Shown here piece by piece: positions 1-7,074 of a stretch of 7,074 nt of DNA (position 1 is the stretch's first letter; the number at the start of each line of letters is the position of its first letter). Origin of the DNA: Acidobacteria bacterium AH-259-L09 (GTDB lineage: Bacteria; Acidobacteriota; UBA6911; RPQK01); assembly GCA_027717875.1 (NCBI GenBank), contig JALLOL010000132.1, positions 1 to 7,074 of the forward strand, in the 5' to 3' direction. The notes beneath the pieces are model-generated. The model searched no databases and had not been told where the DNA came from. It worked only from the letters and a program-made list of their open reading frames with translations. A program made the translations under genes and the position numbers.

Positions 1-6
1 CCTCTT

Positions 7-2044
<2,038 letters not shown>

Positions 2045-2061
2045 CCCGTGACAGGCTAACC

Positions 2062-2103
2062 GCAGACAACAGACCACTGACAACAGACAGTTGACAACTG
2101 ACC
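2062..2103 (+). repeat. Heptanucleotide tandem repeat, consensus ACTGACA, about six units
   Basis: Six consecutive degenerate 7-bp units start at 2062, 2069, 2076, 2083, 2090 and 2097, with consensus A-C-(T/A)-G-A-C-(A/C). A further out-of-phase copy (CGTGACA) sits at 2047-2053. The part at 2088-2100 is also a perfect inverted repeat (CAGTTG-A-CAACTG). The same unit reappears on the opposite strand at 4255-4283. It resembles the short tandemly repeated repetitive (STRR) sequences known from cyanobacteria. No coding sequence is evident in the tract. Confidence 0.75.
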
Positions 2104-2154
2104 GGCCCTGCGCGCCGAGAGCAATGGAGCAATAGAACAACGGGTCTCCGCATA

Positions 2155-2197
2155 AACTCAAAACTCATTAGCTCAAAAAGCTCAAGAGCTCAAAAAG
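2155..2197 (+). repeat. Degenerate (A)GCTCAAAA short tandem repeat
   Basis: The core CTCAA/CTCAT recurs at 2157, 2164, 2172, 2181 and 2189, a spacing of 7-9 bp. Upstream, GAGCAAT is also repeated 8 bp apart (2119-2125 and 2127-2133). Together with the GAATTCA and ACTGACA tracts this makes the thiC to acyl-CoA synthetase gap (2045-2292) a patchwork of short repeats. I see no gene and no convincing rho-independent terminator in that gap. Confidence 0.55.
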
Positions 2198-2292
2198 GTC
2201 ACAGCCGAGAGCTGAGTCTGACTCCTTCACTTACTTTCATACAGTATTGATGGGTTACACTAGACATTAGTAGCGATTTTCGTATCAGGAAA

Positions 2293-4248
2293 ATGAAGGA
2301 GACGAAAGCCCGTATAAAAGAATCGGCACGTGACGAGGGACCATCTCCCGAGATCTCCCCGACCCCGGGCATCCCTTCGCGAAGCGGCAAAGTCATCCTA
2401 GGCAGAACCCTCCCTTCATTGATGGATGAGGCCTGCGAGCGAAATCCGAATCCCAAGGCTTTCAACCAGCCAACCAAGGACGGTTGGATCTCCGTTTCGA
2501 CTCAGGAGTTTTGCTCACGCTCCGAGTCGATGGCACTGGGCCTGTTGGGACTGGGCCTGGCGCGAGGAGATCGAGTGGGACTGTTCATGGAGAGTGACGT
2601 TCATTTTTGTGTCGCTGACATGGCGTGCCTGATTGCAGGCCTGATCGATGTGCCCATCTATCTCACTCACGCTCCGAGTGCAATCCGCTTTGTGCTGCAG
2701 CACATAGAAGCGCGGGCACTGGTCCTGACACATCTGCACGCGCTCGAGACCATCACTCCGTTTCTAGGAGAGTTACCGCAACTGAAGACCATAGTAGTGG
2801 TCGAAGCCGCAGAAGAGGACCTGTGGACCGAGCGGGCCCGTTTACCGAGAGACCTTCAGCTGATTTCTCTAGATGAGGTTCTAACTCGGGGGCGAGTGCG
2901 GGAGGAGGACAAACCAGGGTCGTCTAAAGAACTGAAGTCGGAGATCCATGCTCAGGATCTCGCCACCATTGTCTACACCTCTGGTACAACCGGAACGCCC
3001 AAGGGGGTCATGCTCACCCATGAAAATATTTCCTTCAACGTGCTGGCCTCTTTTTCAAGATTAGTCGGGCTCGAGCCACAGCTGGCCGGTGTGGTGATTT
3101 CCTTTTTGCCGTTGAGTCACAGCTTTGCCCGAACAATTCAGTACGGATTTCTAAACTACGGTTACAGCGTCTATTTCACGACCCCTGATTCTCTGGCAGT
3201 GCATCTTAAAGAGATCAAGCCCACAATTTTTGCTGCGGTGCCACGGGTACTGGACAAGCTTTACGACCGGATTCTCGAGGCGGGCGGTGAGCTCAGAGGT
3301 ATCCGCAAGACTATTTTTCAGTGGGGGTTGCGGACCGCACAGGTCTTTGAGCTGGGCAAGAAGCCCTCACGGTTTTACTCTTCGAGGCATGCCGTTGTCG
3401 ACCGACTCGTGTATTCGAAATGGCGGGCCGCGCTGGGCGGTCGCCTGGAGTTTATTGTTTGCGGTGGAGCTCCGCTAAGAGCAGACCTGGTGAACATTTT
3501 TGCTGCGGCTGGTGTCAATGTACTGCAGGGATATGGGTTGACCGAGACCAGTCCGATCATTTCCTGTAACCTCCCGGAAACCAACCGGGCGGGGACGGTG
3601 GGAGCACCCCTGGTGGGACTAGAAGTGGCGATTGCAGAAGACGGGGAAATCCTGACGCGAGGTCCCCATGTCATGCGGGGATATTACAGAAATCCCCAGG
3701 CCACTCGAGAAGTCGTGGATGAGAAGGGCTGGTTCCACACCGGGGATGTCGGCGAGTTTACCTCGCAAGGTCTCTTAAAGGTAACGGATCGCAAGAAAGA
3801 TCTTTTCAAGCTCTCAACCGGGAAGTATGTGATGCCTCAGCTGCTCGAGAACCGACTTCAAAAGGACTCGTTGGTGGAACACGCTGTGGTTGTGGGAGCA
3901 GGGCAAAAGTTTTGTGCAGCACTCATCTTTCCTGATCTGGAAAATCTCAAGATCTACTCTCGGCGGAAGCGGCTGGACTCTGCCATGCCGGCTGAGGAAC
4001 TATTGAAGTTCCCGGCGGTAACGAGCCATTTTGAAACGCTGGTAGAGGAGAGTAACGCGGATCTTCCTCATTGGTCGACCATCAAGCGGTTCAAGCTCGT
4101 ACCGGATCGCCTTACCATTGAAAACGGAATGCTGACGCCTACCTTAAAGGTGCGGCGTGCGAAGGTTCGAAAGACTTTTGCCGAGGAAATATCCCGCCTC
4201 TACACAGACTCTGAGAGCGAGTCCCGAGAAGAGCTCTCAACGGGTTAA
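2293..4248 (+). CDS. Long-chain fatty-acid--CoA ligase (AMP-forming, FAA1/FadD-like)
   Basis: This enzyme activates long-chain fatty acids with ATP and CoA through an acyl-adenylate, feeding beta-oxidation or lipid synthesis at the cytoplasmic face. The 651-aa protein has the adenylate-forming motifs in order: P-loop YTSGTTGTPKG (228-238), the FLPLSHSFAR block, GYGLTETSP (from 413), WFHTGDVG (480-487, D485) and DRKKDLFK (499-506). The lysine of TPTLKVRRAKV (K619) near the end is the expected catalytic lysine region of the C-terminal lid. The domain layout matches the COG1022 long-chain type; exact chain-length preference cannot be read. A charged, proline-rich extension of about 37 residues precedes the family's usual start. 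The start at 2293 is the only ATG after the in-frame stop at 2248, with AGGA only 2 nt upstream, so initiation may be weak. The gene stands alone and converges with the operon on its right. Confidence 0.95.
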   Translation: MKETKARIKESARDEGPSPEISPTPGIPSRSGKVILGRTLPSLMDEACERNPNPKAFNQPTKDGWISVSTQEFCSRSESMALGLLGLGLARGDRVGLFMESDVHFCVADMACLIAGLIDVPIYLTHAPSAIRFVLQHIEARALVLTHLHALETITPFLGELPQLKTIVVVEAAEEDLWTERARLPRDLQLISLDEVLTRGRVREEDKPGSSKELKSEIHAQDLATIVYTSGTTGTPKGVMLTHENISFNVLASFSRLVGLEPQLAGVVISFLPLSHSFARTIQYGFLNYGYSVYFTTPDSLAVHLKEIKPTIFAAVPRVLDKLYDRILEAGGELRGIRKTIFQWGLRTAQVFELGKKPSRFYSSRHAVVDRLVYSKWRAALGGRLEFIVCGGAPLRADLVNIFAAAGVNVLQGYGLTETSPIISCNLPETNRAGTVGAPLVGLEVAIAEDGEILTRGPHVMRGYYRNPQATREVVDEKGWFHTGDVGEFTSQGLLKVTDRKKDLFKLSTGKYVMPQLLENRLQKDSLVEHAVVVGAGQKFCAALIFPDLENLKIYSRRKRLDSAMPAEELLKFPAVTSHFETLVEESNADLPHWSTIKRFKLVPDRLTIENGMLTPTLKVRRAKVRKTFAEEISRLYTDSESESREELSTG

Positions 4249-4254
4249 CCAACA

Positions 4255-4283
4255 CAGCTGTCAGCTGTCAGCTGTCAGTTGTC
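4255..4283 (-). repeat. CAGCTGT heptamer tandem repeat between convergent genes
   Basis: Four exact or near-exact 7-bp units (CAGCTGT three times, then CAGTTGT) run from 4255 to 4282. Read on the minus strand they are (A/G)CTGACA units, the same heptamer as at 2062-2103 in opposite orientation. The tract begins 6 bp after the stop of the acyl-CoA ligase and provides the stop codon and last residues of the leftward membrane-protein gene. The self-complementary CAGCTG cores could form small hairpins in either transcript, so a weak bidirectional terminator role is possible but unproven. Confidence 0.8.
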
Positions 4284-4791
4284 TATGGTACTTCCACCAG
4301 ATCCAGCTAAAGACGGTGAGCAGCGCTATTACGTTTGGCCAAAAAATTCTCGGATCGGCCCAGCTGAGTCCCAGAAATGTCCAGTTAGCGAGTGGGTAGA
4401 AAATAGGGGTGAGATACCGCTCGTGGGTGGGCACATCCATGACAATGTGCAGCAGGTAAGGCAGGGCAAACCACAGCCATCGACGTTTGCCCAACAGAAG
4501 CAGGATCCCCAGTACCAAGGTCAGAATCACCAGGCTGTGGGTATAAACGTAATAGCCGTGATAGGCCTGGACAAGATCCGGTGGCAGGGGTGGGCCATCG
4601 GCTCGCCAGATCCCAGGGGTTCGACTTACAAAAAGCGCCGTCCAGCCTTTGTCCAACACCTGTTCAATCTTGGAAGGGATGAGGTAGAGTAAATCAGGGC
4701 CGGCCCCGCAAAGTGCGCCCAGGCGGGCCGCTTTCGGCCCGCGCCAGCGAAGCGCAGCGTATCCCCAGGCGGCATGAGAAAAAGTGTCCAT
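4261..4791 (-). CDS. Small integral membrane protein, DUF457/YdjM-type putative metal-dependent hydrolase
   Basis: The 176-aa product carries the spaced histidine/aspartate pattern of the YdjM-type (DUF457) inner-membrane family: H6 in MDTFSHAAWGYA, GPDLLYLIP with D33, THSL with H85, and LLHIVMDVPTH with H115, D119 and H123, followed by FYPL. Hydrophobic stretches at about 83-100, 105-119 and 152-167 are likely membrane segments, and residues about 10-40 are also fairly apolar. Family members are called putative metal-dependent hydrolases, but their substrate is not established. The start lies 6 nt after the stop of the VOC gene with no strong Shine-Dalgarno of its own, which suggests translational coupling. 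The C-terminal RQLTADS is encoded by the CAGCTGT repeat tract, so the natural C-terminus has probably been replaced or extended. Family assignment is fairly sure; activity is unknown. Confidence 0.82.
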   Translation of the reverse strand: MDTFSHAAWGYAALRWRGPKAARLGALCGAGPDLLYLIPSKIEQVLDKGWTALFVSRTPGIWRADGPPLPPDLVQAYHGYYVYTHSLVILTLVLGILLLLGKRRWLWFALPYLLHIVMDVPTHERYLTPIFYPLANWTFLGLSWADPRIFWPNVIALLTVFSWIWWKYHRQLTADS

Positions 4792-4797
4792 GCGAAC

Positions 4798-5193
4798 TCA
4801 GGCCAGCTGCCATACTTGCGGGGTGGCCAACTCCACGCTGTTGCCGGCCGGATCACGAAAATAGAGCGAGTATCCTCCCTCTGGCCAGGAGACTTCTTCT
4901 TCTATCTCGACGCCATTTCTGTGCAAGTGCTCTTGCCACCTGGCAATGTCGCTCTGCGGGATGGCAAAGGCCACATGTCCACTGCCCTGACTTCCATGGG
5001 GGACCGATTCAGTCGGTTTCACGGTTTCCACCGGATTGAAAAGCAAGAACATTCCGTTTCCACAGCGAAAGAAAACATGGCGATTCCCGCCCCGGGCGAA
5101 GACTGACAATCCCAAGACTTGGCTGTAAAATCTCTCTGCTGTCTTGAGGTCCTCCACGTAAAGACAGGTTTCAAGTACTCGTTCCACTCGCAT
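4798..5193 (-). CDS. VOC superfamily protein (glyoxalase/bleomycin-resistance fold)
   Basis: The 131-aa protein has the paired beta-alpha-beta-beta-beta modules of the vicinal oxygen chelate fold. The first module runs about 1-55 (YVEDLKTAERFYSQVLGL), and the second about 70-125, starting at GHVAFAI and ending in YFRDPAGNSVELATP. H73 and E121 sit where metal ligands are usual. At the first ligand position, where many relatives have His, this protein has Glu (E8), so metal binding may be altered. VOC enzymes include lyases, dioxygenases and drug-binding proteins, and nothing here selects one. A purine-rich Shine-Dalgarno region (GGAAGGGAAG) lies within the end of the upstream gene, whose stop is 3 nt away. 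The gene is the middle one of a tight three-gene operon. Superfamily certain, function unknown. Confidence 0.92.
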   Translation of the reverse strand: MRVERVLETCLYVEDLKTAERFYSQVLGLSVFARGGNRHVFFRCGNGMFLLFNPVETVKPTESVPHGSQGSGHVAFAIPQSDIARWQEHLHRNGVEIEEEVSWPEGGYSLYFRDPAGNSVELATPQVWQLA

Positions 5194-5196
5194 GCC

Positions 5197-5679
5197 TTAC
5201 TTCCCTTCCTCAGAAAGTTCCCCGGCGAGCGTTTCTCTAAACTCAAATTCCTCTTGGCAGCACCAACATGGACCCGGCTCAAAGGAAGTGATGTTGCAGA
5301 CCTCGCACCGGTAGTACAAATCGTACAGCCTCCCCCCGCGCACCGAACGTACTTGGATGATTTCCAGGTTTCCACCTCGCAGCCACCCGGTTATCTGAAG
5401 TTCCTTTTCGCGGACCCGCGGGTCCACGAAGATTTGAGTCCTCGGATCGGTGGGCGAAAAGGTGTAAAGCTTGCCATCAGAGGAGAGCAGTCCAAATCGG
5501 CGTTGAGCTTCCTTGACCCTCTCCTGAGAGGACTGCGGTTGGCCCGACCCATCCAGCAAGACTATTCGCCCTCGAACGGTCAATTCTCTAGGCTGTTTTT
5601 TCTCTTCTGCCCTTACTGCGTAACTCAAAGCCATCAGTGCCACGAGAACCAGTACCCAGGCCGATCGAAGCAGCTTCAT
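5197..5679 (-). CDS. Exported small protein with CxxC-x9-CxxC cluster, function unknown
   Basis: I do not recognise a named family. The 160-aa product starts with a signal peptide (MKLLRSAW, hydrophobic core about 9-22, likely cleavage after VRA at 24), so it should act outside the cytoplasm. Residues about 33-112 are rich in alternating hydrophobic residues (LTVRGRIVLLDG, KLYTFSP, LQITGWLRGG), suggesting a beta-barrel such as an OB-like fold; that is inference. The tail has C125-x2-C128-x9-C138-x2-C141 plus C140, with PGPC before the second pair, similar in layout to zinc-ribbon or heavy-metal-binding domains. A redox role is also possible. Start: ATG at 5679 preceded by GGAAGGAAAGGA on the minus strand. 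It is the first gene of the operon, and an insertion sequence begins roughly 60 bp upstream. Confidence 0.85.
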   Translation of the reverse strand: MKLLRSAWVLVLVALMALSYAVRAEEKKQPRELTVRGRIVLLDGSGQPQSSQERVKEAQRRFGLLSSDGKLYTFSPTDPRTQIFVDPRVREKELQITGWLRGGNLEIIQVRSVRGGRLYDLYYRCEVCNITSFEPGPCWCCQEEFEFRETLAGELSEEGK

Positions 5680-5776
5680 CTATCCTTTCCTTCCAGTGAT
5701 AAATAATAGTTTAACACCATCGGCCGAACGCCCTTAGCGCCAATACTGTTCACTTAAATGTCAGGGGTCAGGTTCA

Positions 5777-5800
5777 TCCTTTCTGGTATAAGAAAGGAGG
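5777..5800 (+). promoter_or_regulatory. Hairpin covering the transposase Shine-Dalgarno sequence
   Basis: TCCTTTCT (5777-5784) is perfectly complementary to AGAAAGGA (5791-5798), giving an 8-bp stem with a 6-nt loop (GGTATA). The 3' arm overlaps AAAGGAGG (5793-5800), which sits 5 nt before the ATG at 5806. In read-through transcripts the hairpin should hide the ribosome site. Similar protection against outside transcription is known for IS10 and IS50. The strong, well-placed Shine-Dalgarno also fixes the start at 5806 rather than the ATG at 5758. Confidence 0.6.
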
Positions 5801-5805
5801 AACCA

Positions 5806-7026
5806 ATGCCACGAAGCTTAGCGGAACTTCCGAAGGGAGCACGCATTACGGATTTCATCAGCCTGGGTGTACTGGCTGAGAAGTTTCCCGTGCAGAGGAT
5901 TCACAAGATCCTCAAAGAGACGGGGCGGGAAAGCGAGCGACAGCGGAATCTGCCTGCCCATGTGGTGGTCTACTATGTGATTGCATTGGCGCTTTACATG
6001 GAAGCCTCCTATGGTGAGGTTCTGCGTTGTCTGGTGGAAGGGCTGGATTGGCTAGGCATAAACGTAAAGCGAATTCGGAGAACGGCCAAGTCGGCGATTT
6101 CTCAGGCCCGGAAGCGACTGGGAGTGGAGCCGCTGAAACGGCTGTATGCAGAGGTAGTGGGCCCGATCGCGAGGCGAGAAACGAAGGGCGCCTGGTATAA
6201 ACAGTGGAGACTGGTGACCGTGGATGGCAGCACACTGGATCTGGGAGACACCCGAGAGAATGAAGCCGAGTTCGGTCGACCCGGTGCCTCTCGGGGCCGG
6301 AGCGGGTTTCCCCAGCTGCGCTTTGTGTCGCTGGTCGAGAGTGGGACACACGTGTTGTTTGGGGCTGAAGCGGGGAGCTATGCCACCGGGGAGAGCACGC
6401 TGGCTCACAAAGTGCTGGATCAGCTCAAAGAGGGTATGTTGTGCATTGCGGACCGAAATTTTTATAGCTATAAGCTTTGGAAGCAGGCCCAGAAAACGGG
6501 TGCCGACCTCCTGTGGCGGGTCAAAAAGAACATGAATCTGCCCTGCTTAAAACGCCTACCCGACGGCTCCTATCTCAGTAGCATCTATCCTTCGGACAAG
6601 GCTCGAAGACACCAGCGCAAAGGCATCCCTGTCCGAGTCATTGAGTATCGCCTGGTGGGCGCTGAGGAAGCCGAACCGATGTATCGTCTGATCACTACCA
6701 TTCTCGAGGAGAACCAGGCACCGGCCCAGGAACTGGCCGCCCTTTACCACGAGCGCTGGGAGATTGAGAATGCACTGGACGAGCTGAAAACCCACTTGCG
6801 GGGAGCCAGAATCGTTTTGCGCAGCAAGAAGCCGGAACTGGTGCGCCAAGAGTTCTACGGTTTGCTGTTGGCCCATTTTGCCGTACGGGGCCTCATGCAC
6901 GAAGCGGCTCTTGAGGGTGATGTCGATCCCGATGACCTTTCCTTCGTCCACTCCATACGTGTGGTGCGACGCAAGCTCCCGGTGTTCGTTTCTATTCCCC
7001 CCTCAGGAGAAAAAGAGGTTTCATGA
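5806..7026 (+). CDS. IS4-family transposase, DDE type, C-terminus frameshifted
   Basis: This is a cut-and-paste type DNA transposase. The 406-aa frame has the N-terminal IS4 domain (about 5-95; ARITDFISLGVL, HVVVYYVIALAL) followed by the RNase H-like DDE domain. Catalytic residues are D140 (VTVDGS), D216 (ADRNF) and E321 in Y314-x2-R317-x3-E321-x6-K328, the signature of the IS4 group. All are intact. After SIRVVRRKLP the frame reads SIPPSGEKEVS and stops at 7024-7026. Just after a run of six C's (6997-7002) the +1 frame instead continues as PQEKKRFHEAVLEEI and stays open to the window edge, which looks like the normal family C-terminus. The gene is therefore either frameshifted by one extra C, expressed through +1 frameshifting or slippage, or affected by a sequencing error. 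Translation is probably limited by a hairpin over the Shine-Dalgarno. Confidence 0.9.
   Translation: MPRSLAELPKGARITDFISLGVLAEKFPVQRIHKILKETGRESERQRNLPAHVVVYYVIALALYMEASYGEVLRCLVEGLDWLGINVKRIRRTAKSAISQARKRLGVEPLKRLYAEVVGPIARRETKGAWYKQWRLVTVDGSTLDLGDTRENEAEFGRPGASRGRSGFPQLRFVSLVESGTHVLFGAEAGSYATGESTLAHKVLDQLKEGMLCIADRNFYSYKLWKQAQKTGADLLWRVKKNMNLPCLKRLPDGSYLSSIYPSDKARRHQRKGIPVRVIEYRLVGAEEAEPMYRLITTILEENQAPAQELAALYHERWEIENALDELKTHLRGARIVLRSKKPELVRQEFYGLLLAHFAVRGLMHEAALEGDVDPDDLSFVHSIRVVRRKLPVFVSIPPSGEKEVS
6997..7002 (+). other. C6 run, putative frameshift site in transposase
   Basis: Six C's form two in-frame CCC proline codons followed by TCA. Removing or skipping one C joins SIPP directly to QEKKRFHEAV in the +1 frame while keeping both prolines. 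CCC-U contexts are known to be prone to +1 slippage by proline tRNA, and homopolymer runs to polymerase slippage. A simple indel mutation or read error is equally possible. Confidence 0.5.
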
Positions 7027-7074
7027 AGCCGTGCTCGAAGAAATCTTGGAAGAACGTGTGGTATCCAGTCGTGG
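7001..7074 (+). pseudogene. Out-of-frame transposase C-terminal segment (partial)
   Basis: In the +1 frame from 7001 the sequence reads PQEKKRF and then HEAVLEEILEERVVSSR up to the edge, with no stop. This is a helix-like, charged segment of the kind that precedes the basic RRNPRxVKRK tail of IS4-group transposases (recalled family pattern). It is continuous with the 5806-7026 gene if one C is lost at 6997-7002. The end of the gene lies outside the window. Confidence 0.6.

Larger units (their letters stand above)
5741..7074 (+). mobile_element. IS4-family insertion sequence, left part (right end outside window)
   Basis: An IS4-type transposase gene runs to the right edge. The left boundary is not proven, because the matching terminal inverted repeat and any target duplication would lie outside the window. 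The most likely left end is in 5731-5760, a non-coding stretch between the divergent operon and the transposase that contains ACTGTTCACTTAA followed by the direct repeat GTCAGGGGTCAGG (5760-5772). The given start of 5741 is an estimate, plus or minus about 15 bp. Confidence 0.65.

Noticed and set aside
2062..2197. CRISPR array
   Set aside because: The repeats are 7-9 bp, directly adjacent with no spacers, and no cas genes are nearby.
4243..4250. GGTTAACC palindrome at the stop codon of the acyl-CoA ligase
   Set aside because: An 8-bp palindrome around TAA is too short to be meaningful alone.
5119..5706. 195-codon plus-strand open frame opposite the Cys-cluster gene
   Set aside because: The opposite strand encodes a signal peptide, a CxxC cluster and tight operon spacing, while this frame has no motif or Shine-Dalgarno support.
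5740..5764. Outward promoter from the IS left end (CTGACA on the minus strand as a -35)
   Set aside because: No -10-like sequence is found at 16-18 bp spacing; TATTGG and CAGTAT lie too close.
5758..5805. ATG at 5758 as transposase start (16 extra residues)
   Set aside because: It has no Shine-Dalgarno, the added residues do not look like the family N-terminus and are IS end sequence. The ATG at 5806 has an excellent Shine-Dalgarno and begins the usual MPRSLAELPKGARITD.

Overview
The window looks like a chromosomal segment of a free-living, Gram-negative-type bacterium with moderately high GC by eye. Acidobacteriota or a related soil or sediment lineage would fit, judging by the style of the proteins, the intergenic short tandem repeats and the IS4-type transposase. 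That placement is an impression and no marker gene here proves it. There are six protein-coding genes, one of them inside a partial insertion sequence. I see no rRNA, tRNA or CRISPR array.

Layout, left to right. Positions 1-160 are the leader of thiC. It has no recognisable TPP riboswitch, but it can fold into a three-armed structure closed by a 12-bp helix. thiC (161-2044, +) encodes the radical-SAM HMP-phosphate synthase of thiamine biosynthesis. Its last codons are built from a 7-bp tandem repeat, and the following 250-bp gap is largely a mosaic of further 7-9-bp tandem repeats. A long-chain acyl-CoA synthetase gene (2293-4248, +) follows and ends 12 bp from the end of a convergent operon.

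The convergent operon runs leftward from 5679 to 4261. In order of transcription it has an exported small protein with a CxxC...CxxC cluster, a VOC/glyoxalase-fold protein, and a small membrane protein of the DUF457/YdjM type. The gaps of 3 and 6 bp suggest co-transcription and translational coupling. The three proteins have no shared known pathway, so the operon's role is open. The final codons of the membrane protein come from the same heptamer repeat seen after thiC, in opposite orientation.

From about 5741 to the right edge lies the left part of an IS4-family insertion sequence, inserted just upstream of that operon. Its transposase has a complete DDE triad. The main frame closes at 7026, while the expected C-terminal sequence continues in the +1 frame after a run of six C's. 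A hairpin covers the transposase Shine-Dalgarno sequence.

The points most worth checking are the unidentified thiC leader structure, the heptanucleotide repeats that supply gene ends, the transposase frameshift site and the uncharacterised three-gene operon. I do not see clear evidence for a wholly new defence or metabolic system.
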